From contig CAZFWV010000013.1 in the NCBI GenBank assembly GCA_964522605.1, positions 1 to 50,513 on the forward strand: 50,513 bases of DNA, read 5' to 3'. The position numbers and the translations under genes are program-made. The stretch comes from CAVZLD01 sp964522605 (lineage in GTDB: Bacteria > Planctomycetota > Planctomycetia > Pirellulales > Pirellulaceae). Shown here piece after piece: positions 18,297 to 27,800 of this stretch. The notes beneath the pieces were generated by a model. It searched no databases, had not been told where the DNA came from, and saw only the letters and a list, made by a program, of their open reading frames with translations. The number at the start of each line of letters is the position of its first letter. Position 1 is the first letter of the stretch.

Positions 18297-21200
18297 CTAT
18301 TCGGCGTCACGATCTTCGACAACACTTGCTGGGACACATGCCATCGAGACGGGTGCATAGTTGCAGGTACAACCAGCCGTGAGGTTGGGAATGTTCAGTA
18401 CGCCGTTCGCCGGATACAGGTTGTTGTTTACGCCACAGCCCGGACGCACTCCCAACAGCGGCGTGATGGCGCAGCTTTCCAGGTCAATCCACGCAGAGTT
18501 GGCGCGATAACGAGTGGTCAGAAGGTGTGTGCTGGCCCGCGTACCCGTGCATCCACGGCGAGCCCAACTCAACGGCTCACCAATTCGTTCTCCCGTTGGC
18601 ATTGCGTAGATGAGAAGGTTCTGTTCATCGCCCGTGAGTAGCCGATTGCCGGCGATGTATCCCGGCAGCCCCATTTCAGGCAAACCTCGTCCTTTCACGA
18701 CGAACGCATCCTCTGGATGATCAGGCTGCTGTGGCAGAGGTTCGCCGTTGCTACCACGGTAGAATTTCGCAGGAGTAACCACGATATCCAGTAATGGACT
18801 GTAGCGCAGTCGAGCGCCTCCGGGCTTCTCCCAGACACGGTCGCCAGTTTTGAGGTTCAAGGCGAACATACTGCCGTCCCGGAGCATGTCCTCACCGCGC
18901 CGCGGATTGGCCAACTCGGCACAAAAAACTTTGTCGCCACCAACGGCGAGGCTTAACTCGCTACGTGTTGCTTCCACTTGCCATTGCAGCTTGCCCGTGA
19001 AGCGATCTACGCATACCAAGTTATGTCCGCTGTTACCGACCAAATAATCGCCAGACGCCCGAAGGTTTGTCCAAGGACGGTCGAGCCCGTCGGGAAGCGC
19101 GATTTGTCCCACTGACTCGCCAGTGGCTGGATCAAAGACTAGGCAACTCGATCCGGCGCTCAAGTAGATGGCGTCGGGAAGCACGACTAACTCGGCAGTC
19201 GACGGGATGCTGGGCTCGGGGCCCCACTGTCGATGTCTCGCGTACAAAACGGTTTCGCGAGCCTCCGAGTCACGAAGAGGATTGGCACCAAAGGGCACGT
19301 CCACTTCCCACAGCTGTCGACCTGTGTACACGTCGGTTGCAAGCAACACGCCTTCCTCGAACAGCACGACGCGTCCCCCTGACACGCGCACGAGGATCTG
19401 CCCCGGGTACTTGTGCCATCGTTGAGCTGCATTGAACCACAGCACGGCCATGGGCGAACGGATCAATTCGTCCTCCGACGCCCCGGTGCTGGCGGCGTTC
19501 GCCTCCGCATGGGACCAGTCGGCTGCTCCTGGAAGCGGACCCGAGCGAGTCAAAAGGACGAAATCACCGGCTTGGCGGACCAATGCTCCAGGAAATGATT
19601 CGTCCCGCACGATTTGCTCGATGCGTCCACGATCCGCTAGCGCACCCCAAGCACAGGCAACGCCTCCATAGGGACGCAGCGCATGAAACACAGCCCGGGC
19701 TAACGCTCGTTCCTCCGCCTGGGCGAAGTCATCTGCCGTTTCCGAAATGATCAAGCTGGCCAGATAAGGCGAGAAAGGGTAGGTCAGCGGATCGCCAACG
19801 ACTACGCTCGTTCGCGTACCATACAGCCCCATTTCATCGAGCCGCTTTCGAACTGCGGCGACCTTCTCGGGTGCTGGATCTACCGCAATCACGTGCAGCT
19901 TGGTTTGCCGCACTAGTTCCTCGATCAAGCGTCCTGAGTCGATTCCGAGCACGAGCGCATAACCATCACGAACACCGGTTGCATCCAACACAGCCTTCGC
20001 TTTGTCGGTCCACGCGTCGGCGGCAGACGGAGGCGTCTTGGTAACGGTATGCGACTTCGGTTGACCGGGATGCGATGCGGAGAACGCAAGTATGCTCCCC
20101 TCGCGTGTTACGACGAATAGCTTATCGTCGGCGGCCAGCATCCGCTGGGGTGTACCCTCGATCGTTGTACGCCACGCGACTTTCGGTTCCTCGCCGGTCG
20201 TGTCGATGACTTCCACAATGCCCGGCCCGCCCGTGTAGAGCTTGCCACCGGCCTTGATGTGGACCTGGAGGTTCGAGGGCAGTTCCCAAAGCTTGCGAAA
20301 CACGGCCCCCAAGTTGTCCGGAACTTCATCATTGGCGCGGTGCGACGGGATGTTGTCCGCGATCCGCTCCTGGAGTGTGTACTCTCTCAAGTCTCGCGCT
20401 TCGATGCTCTGGTCGCTTTCGTACATCACCTCGGGGGTCATCACGGGCTGGCTAAAACGATCCAGCTCTCGCTGGTTGGCGCGTTCGATTTCCAACCGCG
20501 TCCAGCCACCCGGATACAGCATCGGTTTGTAGTCTGTCTCGTCGGGTTTCGTGTCCTCCAGCCGCTCCTCGTTGGGACGAGTGATGTCGTACAAATCGCC
20601 GCCATGGCTCAGGTACTTTCCGACCCCTGCCACAAACCAGCAGCCCTTAGGCAACCCGAGACGTCCGCCCCAGCCCATTGTGTACTTCTGGAGCTCACCC
20701 GTTTTCAGATCGAGGAAGGCGGGCAGTTGTGTTCCGCAGGGAACAATCAGTCTGTCACCAACGATCGCGAGATAGCCTTGGGGCGTTAAACCGGAGATTT
20801 GTCCCACACCGTGATCCCAGTTACTCGCCGGAATGCGATCGACCTCGGTGTTGGACCAAACAACTTCTCCCGATTCCGCGTGCAGCGCATGTACGAACAC
20901 GCCTTCGGTCGGCCACAGGCCCGCGGCGAAATAGACGATGCCGTTGGCCAGAACAGGACCACCGCGGGCCGGATAGAGCGAGACGAGTCGCCCGTGGCCG
21001 ATCACCTTGCGATCCTGCTTGCCTTCAGGAAGACCGCGAAACCTCCAAAGCAGGGAGCCATCACGAGCGTTTAGACAATACAAGTAACCGTCGTCCGAGA
21101 CGATGTACACCTTCCCTTCCCAGGCAACAGGAGCGAAGCGGACAGGCCCTTCGGCAAAGAACCGCCAACGCTCGGCTCCCGTTTCGGTGTCGAGCGCCGT

Positions 21201-21521
21201 GACGCTATCCGTCACCATCGAAGGCACAAACATGGTTTTGTCGAGCACCACCGGCTCGTAGGAAGCGTCGTAGCCAAGCCGCAGTTCATGGGGAAACGCA
21301 GGGCGAGGAGTTGGAAGCGTGCGCTTCCAGCAGAGCTGTAAGTCTGTGGGCAGGTCGTGAGGCGTCGCTGCGGTGCGTCCGACGTCGTAGCGAAACTGCG
21401 GCCAGTCGCCCGCTCGTACCTGCGCTGTCAGCATGCAAACCAAAATGAGTAGAACGAGGGGGAGTGGGCATTTCATCATCTTCATCCGAGTCGGGGGGAA
21501 GAAAAGGTGTAAGGTATTCAT
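18297..21521 (-). CDS. PQQ-like beta-propeller protein with methyltransferase-like insert
   Basis: 1074 residues. The signal peptide core is PLPLVLLILVCMLTAQVRA, so ATG codons at residue 13 or 15 are alternative starts. The mature part opens DWPQFRYDVGRT, typical of planctomycete PQQ/BamB-like propellers. Propeller blades lie at about 50-490 (ALDTETGAERWRF, CLNARDGSLLWRF, HALHAESGEVVW) and about 670-1040 (VDRFTGKLQWQVEA, ALNLKTGDRVWE). Between them, about 500-610, is a SAM-methyltransferase-like fold: ALVLGIDSGRLIEELV, VIAVDPAPEKVAAVR, SVVVGDPLTYPF. Whether this insert still binds SAM is uncertain, since the glycine loop is GIDSGR rather than GxGxG. The start codon overlaps the stop codon of the upstream sulfatase gene (ATGA), so the two are translationally coupled. 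A role in sensing or processing the sulfatase substrate is inference. Confidence 0.85.
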   Translation of the reverse strand: MNTLHLFFPPTRMKMMKCPLPLVLLILVCMLTAQVRAGDWPQFRYDVGRTAATPHDLPTDLQLCWKRTLPTPRPAFPHELRLGYDASYEPVVLDKTMFVPSMVTDSVTALDTETGAERWRFFAEGPVRFAPVAWEGKVYIVSDDGYLYCLNARDGSLLWRFRGLPEGKQDRKVIGHGRLVSLYPARGGPVLANGIVYFAAGLWPTEGVFVHALHAESGEVVWSNTEVDRIPASNWDHGVGQISGLTPQGYLAIVGDRLIVPCGTQLPAFLDLKTGELQKYTMGWGGRLGLPKGCWFVAGVGKYLSHGGDLYDITRPNEERLEDTKPDETDYKPMLYPGGWTRLEIERANQRELDRFSQPVMTPEVMYESDQSIEARDLREYTLQERIADNIPSHRANDEVPDNLGAVFRKLWELPSNLQVHIKAGGKLYTGGPGIVEVIDTTGEEPKVAWRTTIEGTPQRMLAADDKLFVVTREGSILAFSASHPGQPKSHTVTKTPPSAADAWTDKAKAVLDATGVRDGYALVLGIDSGRLIEELVRQTKLHVIAVDPAPEKVAAVRKRLDEMGLYGTRTSVVVGDPLTYPFSPYLASLIISETADDFAQAEERALARAVFHALRPYGGVACAWGALADRGRIEQIVRDESFPGALVRQAGDFVLLTRSGPLPGAADWSHAEANAASTGASEDELIRSPMAVLWFNAAQRWHKYPGQILVRVSGGRVVLFEEGVLLATDVYTGRQLWEVDVPFGANPLRDSEARETVLYARHRQWGPEPSIPSTAELVVLPDAIYLSAGSSCLVFDPATGESVGQIALPDGLDRPWTNLRASGDYLVGNSGHNLVCVDRFTGKLQWQVEATRSELSLAVGGDKVFCAELANPRRGEDMLRDGSMFALNLKTGDRVWEKPGGARLRYSPLLDIVVTPAKFYRGSNGEPLPQQPDHPEDAFVVKGRGLPEMGLPGYIAGNRLLTGDEQNLLIYAMPTGERIGEPLSWARRGCTGTRASTHLLTTRYRANSAWIDLESCAITPLLGVRPGCGVNNNLYPANGVLNIPNLTAGCTCNYAPVSMACVPASVVEDRDAE

Positions 21522-23194
21522 TTTTCTTCAGCTTCGGCCAAAGTCATCTTTGTCATGGTCGCCAGAATCTTCGGATCGGTTGTCAGGCGTCTGCAGCCCT
21601 CAAGGTGAACACGCTCCTTCCCTTCTTGATGGTAGACCGTCGTCTCGCCTGAGGGCCTTGCTTTGGCCGGTTCGTAGTCGGTCTTGGGCGGCGGCAAAAG
21701 GTCAACGAAGGACTCACCCCCGGTATTCTTGAGGTGTTCAATCAGTTTCTCCCGCATTTCGACTAGTCGGTCGTGATACGCGGGGTCTACCGCGAGATTG
21801 GTCAACTCGTCAGCATCGTTATCGATGTCGTAGAGCTCTTCAATCCGATTCGGAAAGATGTATCTGATGTATTTGTGCTGCCCATCAAGGATCATGAAAT
21901 AGCAGGGGTGATAGTTGTCGCCGGGATTGGGCCCGTCTAAGCGGCCCTCCTTTCCTCCGCTGCTGAATTGAAAGCTTGACCATGATTTGGCTTTGAGCTT
22001 CTCGGCCATCGCTTCGGTCGTATAGGTGTTGCGGGTGTAGGTCATCATGGTTGGTGTCTTGTTCCATTCCGCGGCCACTGCAGCCGACTCCGGTTGTTCC
22101 AGGAGAGGCGTTATGTCCCTTCCGTGCAGAACTTGGTCGGGCTCGGCTTTGGCCATCACATGAAACGTGCGGATCAGATCCATTCCATTGACGGGCGTCT
22201 TACACACCTTTCCTTCTGGATAGCGCTTTGGACAGGAAACGATCAACGGCGACTTGATGGCTGCCGCGTAGGGCCAGATCTTTCCTTTGAGCCCATGATG
22301 GCCCCACACGTAGCCCTGATCGGAGGTGAACACGATGATCGTGTTTTCCAATTGTCCCGTTTCGTCGAGTGCCTTGATCATTTTGCCGACGCCTTCATCG
22401 ATGGCTGCCACAGCTTCCGTCTGCTGCTTGGCCCAGAAGTCCAGAGACTTCCTCTTGAAAATGGGCTCTCCGTTCTCGCCCTTTTTCCAACTGCTCCCCT
22501 GCATGTGGACGGGTTTTCCCGGACGAGGCCCATAGACATCTTCGGGGATCTTCGTTGCAGGCTTGTCGGAATAGAGCCCTTGGTGTCGGTCGGCGGGGGT
22601 GTAAGGTCCGTGTACCGCCGCGTAACACAACCAATAATACCAAGGCTGGTTGGGGTTCTTCGCGCGGTCCTTGATGAATTCCAGAGTGTATTGCGTGTAG
22701 CGGTCCGTACTGTATCCTTCCAAGTCTTGCGGATCGCCCCCATTGATGATGATCTTCTGGTCGTAATAGTATCCACCGGCCGCATCATACTGCCCATGAT
22801 CCCAGACCACGGACCAATCCCAAGCCGTTCCATGCTGGTGGGCCTCCGTCCCCTTCTGCCAGTGCCATTTGCCGATCATTCCTGTGTAATACCCCTTAGT
22901 CCGCAGTGCCGTTGTCCACCACTTGTATTCTGGACCTTCAGCACAGGCATACTGGAACCGACCGGTGAGCATTCCGGCGCGCGAAGGTACGCATTTGGCA
23001 CCGATGTAAGCATGTTCGAAACGCACTCCCGTTTCCGCTAACCTGTCGATATTCGGAGTGTCGGCGTAATTGTAGGCTCCGGGATAACAGCTCACCGTTC
23101 TGAAGCTCTGGTCATCCGTGAAGATGAAAAGAATGTTGGGATCCTGGCCGGCAGAGATCGTCAGCGACAGGATGACCATCGCGTTGCAGAACAT
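21518..23194 (-). CDS. Secreted sulfatase (formylglycine type)
   Basis: 558 residues from the ATG at 23194, chosen because GGAGGA lies 6 bases upstream and a short signal peptide (MFCNAMVILSLTISAG) follows. The longer frame to 23455 has no such support. Family S1 sulfatase features are clear: the N-terminal metal site NILFIFTDDQS (Asp 27-28), the C-x-P-S-R motif CVPSRAGMLTGR with Cys 68 to be converted to formylglycine, GKWHWQ, and the second metal site TSDQGYVWGHHGLKGK. The enzyme removes sulfate esters from glycans or small esters and needs a formylglycine-generating enzyme, which is not in this window. The C-terminal region (DPAYHDRLVEMREKL) is typical of planctomycete sulfatases. It is first in a two-gene unit with the PQQ-propeller gene. 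Confidence 0.93.
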   Translation of the reverse strand: MFCNAMVILSLTISAGQDPNILFIFTDDQSFRTVSCYPGAYNYADTPNIDRLAETGVRFEHAYIGAKCVPSRAGMLTGRFQYACAEGPEYKWWTTALRTKGYYTGMIGKWHWQKGTEAHQHGTAWDWSVVWDHGQYDAAGGYYYDQKIIINGGDPQDLEGYSTDRYTQYTLEFIKDRAKNPNQPWYYWLCYAAVHGPYTPADRHQGLYSDKPATKIPEDVYGPRPGKPVHMQGSSWKKGENGEPIFKRKSLDFWAKQQTEAVAAIDEGVGKMIKALDETGQLENTIIVFTSDQGYVWGHHGLKGKIWPYAAAIKSPLIVSCPKRYPEGKVCKTPVNGMDLIRTFHVMAKAEPDQVLHGRDITPLLEQPESAAVAAEWNKTPTMMTYTRNTYTTEAMAEKLKAKSWSSFQFSSGGKEGRLDGPNPGDNYHPCYFMILDGQHKYIRYIFPNRIEELYDIDNDADELTNLAVDPAYHDRLVEMREKLIEHLKNTGGESFVDLLPPPKTDYEPAKARPSGETTVYHQEGKERVHLEGCRRLTTDPKILATMTKMTLAEAEEK

Positions 23195-23200
23195 AATGTG

Positions 23201-23206
23201 TCCTCC
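23201..23206 (-). promoter_or_regulatory. Ribosome binding site of the sulfatase gene
   Basis: GGAGGA on the minus strand, 6 bases before the ATG at 23194. It fixes the start well inside the longest open frame. Confidence 0.8.
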
Positions 23207-23667
23207 ACAAAACGAGCCGCGCAGGTATTGAATCCGCCTTATCCCCTGCACGGCGAACGGTGAAAATCTTGTTTTCTTGCCAAGGAATCGAGCGACCAAC
23301 GAAAGCGACCCGTACGCGGGTGCGGAAGCACCCCGTTGGGTTGCGGCCCTGCCGCACTGCGTGTGAACCATGCGTGGATTTTCGTCGGCCCGCAGCCGCC
23401 GCCGGACCGAAGCCCGGCAGCGTAAATCCGCGAGATTAATGTTTCCATTGTGCAACGTTTGCCGCCGTCCGCCAACTGCCGGCCAGACGACCCTGCTTTT
23501 ATGGTTGTGGGGGGGACCGACGGCAGTTAGACTACGTCACGGGTCGTTCCCCCCGATCGCCAAGGCTCGGGTGCGATGATGAGAGGACGATATCGTCCTT
23601 TGTGGGCGGCATCCGATGGCGCGGCAGCGACGGGTCTGTCTGCGGTCGAATGATGAGGTAAGCAGCC
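23207..23667. other. Gene-free stretch between divergent genes
   Basis: About 460 bases between the sulfatase start and the PEP-CTERM gene at 23668. It must hold the promoters of both genes, but I cannot point to convincing -35/-10 boxes. The minus-strand open frame that continues through it has no protein-like character. Confidence 0.45.
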
Positions 23668-24426
23668 ATGAGATGCCGACGAGCAACGCGCAGCCTGTTG
23701 ATTGGGTGCCTGTCTTCCATGTGTCTGTTGATGTTCACGGCAGCGACATCAGCGCAAATCTACTTCGACGACTTTGACGGTGAGTCGACGGTGGACTTGA
23801 ATGGCACGGCTCCGGACATTCGACCCGGTGACGAGACTTGGATTGCGGGCGAGAATGCCCAGCATTGGAAAGCCGATGGGTCGAAGAGCCAGAATGGACA
23901 CAGCACGGCCTGGCTGCCGTTCACGCCAGAGGCCGGATTGATTTATGCGTTGTCACTCGACGTCAATCCCGATATCAGCGACAGCAATGATTGGTTCTCG
24001 ATCGGCTTTAGCGAAACGAATTCGACCGATGGCTTTCACACGACCAACACGGTCTACGGCTGGATGTTGAACCGCGAAAACGACGCATCCGACTCGGTCG
24101 TGCAGACGTTTCTCGGGGCGGGCACGGCAGATGCCGCGAACCAAGATTTCGATCCGGACAAGACCGGGTTCGTCAATCTGGCCGTCGTGTTGAATACTGT
24201 AGAGGATGCCTGGACGATTGAGTGGCTGGTGGACGATGCGACGATTCGCGGGCCAATGGCTTTCGGCGACAACCCCACGATCAATTACGCCGGGATGGCG
24301 GCGTGGAACACGGCCACAGGCACAGTCGATAACTTCTCCCTCCGTGTCGTGCCCGAGCCGGCAAGTTGGCTGCTGCTCGCATTGGGTAGCCTCTGGCTCA
24401 TGCTTCTTCGCAGGCGTGCGCGGTAG
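23668..24426 (+). CDS. Small PEP-CTERM protein
   Basis: 252 residues. Signal peptide at 1-29 (ending ATSA), then one beta-rich domain of about 190 residues that resembles a concanavalin-type jelly roll (YFDDFDGESTVDLNGTAPDI, then GLIYALSLDVNPD and GTVDNFSLRVV). The end is a PEP-CTERM signal: VVPEPASW, hydrophobic helix, LLRRRAR. No enzyme motif is visible. The domain repeats a pattern common in planctomycete and verrucomicrobial PEP-CTERM proteins of unknown role. GAGG lies 9 bases before the ATG. The gene appears monocistronic. Confidence 0.88.
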   Translation: MRCRRATRSLLIGCLSSMCLLMFTAATSAQIYFDDFDGESTVDLNGTAPDIRPGDETWIAGENAQHWKADGSKSQNGHSTAWLPFTPEAGLIYALSLDVNPDISDSNDWFSIGFSETNSTDGFHTTNTVYGWMLNRENDASDSVVQTFLGAGTADAANQDFDPDKTGFVNLAVVLNTVEDAWTIEWLVDDATIRGPMAFGDNPTINYAGMAAWNTATGTVDNFSLRVVPEPASWLLLALGSLWLMLLRRRAR

Positions 24427-24851
24427 CGCCATTTCCCGTTCTTTCCTATTGTCTCCCGGCGATTTGCCTCCCTTCCGCGGACAGGTCGCGCGTGATGTGA
24501 GTTTCGGATTTCGAACAGAGCATCCGGGCAGACTTCCCGATTTGGGGTAGATTCTCTTTTTGAGTGCTCGAGAGATAGCATCTTGCTCCTCCTAATGGCA
24601 AAATGGGGGGACGAACGTGTTGGCACTCCGCGGAGAGGAAAGGTGGAAGCGGAGCTTCGGCAGGGGCGATATGCCTGAGCCGACGATTACTGGACGAATG
24701 CCACGCGTTCGAGAATACTAAAGACCGTGACTCTGCTGAGCGATTCTCGGCTCGGACCGTAAAAAACAAGAGAATGCGTTCCTGGCTTGCCGCGAGCGGG
24801 AGAGGATGCTCCCCTTCGATGGCTTTTTACTCACCCATCACATGGCCGGCG
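24427..24851. other. Leader region of the giant gene
   Basis: About 425 bases between the PEP-CTERM gene and the giant gene. The frame of the giant gene stays open back to 24603, but its translation shows no signal peptide or conserved residues there. I see no terminator or promoter that I can support. Confidence 0.45.
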
Positions 24852-27800
24852 ATGAAGATGAAACGTACCACACTTAAACGGAATGAGAAGCGTAAGTTGC
24901 GCGGCACGGGAATGGGATCGGCTGGACGCCGTCCGCATCTGGAGTTTCTGGAGACGCGTCTCCTGTTAGCGGCGGACATCTTCGAACCCAACGATTCGAG
25001 GCTCGAGGCGGCCGATTTGGGTACCTCCAACAACACGTATGCCAATTTGAGCATTGATCCGGAAGGCGATGTGGATTGGTACAAATGGACGGCACCCAAT
25101 AACGGTGTTGTTCGCGTTGATGCGTTTTTCGATGCCGATGACGGCGACATCGACATGAAGCTGTACCGGGCTCCCAATTTCGAGAATCCTGTTGATACCT
25201 CCAATTCGCTGGACGACAACGAGCGAGTCCGGGCTTCGGTCACGGCGGGTGACTTGATGTACTTTCGTTTGGTTGAGTTCTCTGGCTTCTTAACTCCCGA
25301 GTACTCGCTGAAGGTTCAGTTGATCCGGCCGGACAGCATCGACGCAACCACGCCGAACAACACGTTGGGTACGGCATACAACTTGGGGACGAGCGATGCG
25401 ACGCTTTCCAATTTGAACATCCACAATCCGAGCGATGTGGACTATTTTGCGTGGACGGCCACCATCGACGGCAGATTGGATGTGACGGCCGACTTCCGAC
25501 ATGACGACGGGGATCTGGTGTTGTCCGTCCTCACGCCGGCAGGGGCAGAACTCACTTCTGCCGACACGAAAACGGACAACGAGTCGGTGACCCTGAATGT
25601 GTATGCGGGAGAAACCTACGTATTCAAGGTGCGCGAGGCGAATGCGCTCGAGCAACCGAACTACAGCTTGCGATCGCGCTTTACTGCCTTTCCGACCATC
25701 TCGGATATCCCGCCCGTCCTCGGGCCGATCGGCGGTACGACGCTTGTTAATTTCACCGTGAACGATGCGGATACGCCGCTCAGTCTGTTGACACTCTCGG
25801 GTACTTCCTCGGAGCCGTGGCTGGTTCCCGATTCCAATATCTCGTTCATCGGTTCGGGCAGCAACCGCACTGCGGTCATTACGGGAAACCCAGGTGTCTT
25901 CGGCTTCACGGACATCACAATTACCGTCAGTGACCTCGATGGAAACAGCGCGAGCGAAACGTTTCAACTTGGGTTATGGCTGAGCAATCAGGCTCCCCAG
26001 ATCTCGGACATTGGCAATATCAGTATTGCCAAGAACAGCAGCAGCGACATCATTCCCTTTACGGTGAACGACAGCCAGACGCCGGCGAGCGAGTTGGTGG
26101 TCACCGCAAGCTCCTCGAACACATCGCTGATTCCCGACGGTAACATTGTACTGGGCGGGTCGGGGACCGATCGGACGATTCGAGTCACACCTGCAACGAA
26201 TCAGATTGGGACGGCGGTCATCACGGTGATCGTGACGGATGGGAGTTCTGCTTCCGCCTCCGATACATTTCTGGTGGATGTGATCAACATTGCCAGTCCG
26301 CCCACGATTTCGCCCATCAGTGATCGGACGATCAATGAGGATACCTCGACCGGCCCGATTCCGTTTACCGTGGCGGATGCCGATACGCCGGTTTCCCTGC
26401 TGACTGTCACTGCTTCTTCGAGTGATGTGTCGATCATCCCGAATTCTGGAATTGTCATTTCGGGGACGGATGCCAATCGAACGGTGAGCGTATCGCCGTC
26501 CGCCAACGCCACTGGTGGTCCTGTCACGATCACGCTGACGGTCAGTGATGGCACGGGATTTACGACGGAGACCTTTAATGTGACGGTGACGCCGGTCAAC
26601 GACCCGCCTACGATCTCGGAAATCGCGGATGTGACGATCAGCGAGGATACTTCCACCGGTACGCTGATCGTTACGCTAAACGACCCCGACTCGCCGCTTT
26701 CGTCGCTTGCGCTCACGGCCACATCCAGCAATCAACAGCTCATTCCCAACAGTAACATCAGCCTGGGGGGCACTCATGGAACTCGGACGTTGACGATCAC
26801 GCCGGCGGCGAATGCGTACGGAGGTCCGGCGACGATCACGCTGACTGTCAGTGATGGTTCAAGTCTGACTACCGAGACGTTCAATGTGACGGTGACGCCG
26901 GTCAACGATCCCCCCACAATTAGCGCGATCGCCGATCTGACAATCAGCGAAGACACTTCCACCGGGCCTCTGGCGTTTACGCTGAGTGATCCCGATACGC
27001 CGCTCACTGCTCTCACGGTGTCCGCCAGTTCGAGCAATCAAACGCTGATTCCGAATGCCAACATTACGCTCGTTGGAAGTGGGGCGAATTGGACGGTGAC
27101 TGCGACGCCCGCGGCGAACGCGTTCGGTGGTCCGGCGACCATCACATTGACGGTTAGCGATGGCATCAATTCCTCAACGGAAACGTTTGGAGTCACGGTG
27201 CTCTTCGTCAACGATCCTCCAACGATCTCTTCGATTGACGACGTCACAATTGATGAAGACGCATCGACGGGGCCGTTGGATTTCACGTTGAGCGATCTGG
27301 ACACACCGCTCTCCTTTCTGATCGTGACCGTCAATTCCAGCAATCCGTCGCTCGTGCCGCTCGGGAACATTGCACTGGCCGGTACCGGCGCGAATCGGAC
27401 CGTGACGGTGACCCCGGTCGCCAACGTCAATGAAGGTTCGTCGGTTATTACGCTCTTCGTCAGTGATGGGATGGCGGTCGCAAGCGAGTCATTTACGGTG
27501 ACGGTGACTCCGGTCAATGATCCTCCGACGATCTCCTCCATTGACGATGTCGCGATCAGCGAAGACACGTCGACCGGCCCATTGTCATTCACCTTGAGTG
27601 ATCTCGATACGCCTCTCGATTCACTCACGTTAACGGCCAGCTCGAGTAATCAGACGCTAATTCCGAATGCCAATATCGTCTTCGGTGGGAGCGGCGCGAG
27701 CAGGACGGTGACGGTCACGCCGTCGGCAAACGCCTTCGGAGGTCCGGCGACGATTACCGTGACGGTGAGTGATGGAACGAGTTCCGTCAACGAGACGTTC

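Noticed and set aside
23195..23455. N-terminal extension of the sulfatase to 23455
   Set aside because: The ATG at 23194 has GGAGGA at ideal distance and starts a signal peptide. The extension is arginine-rich with no family match.
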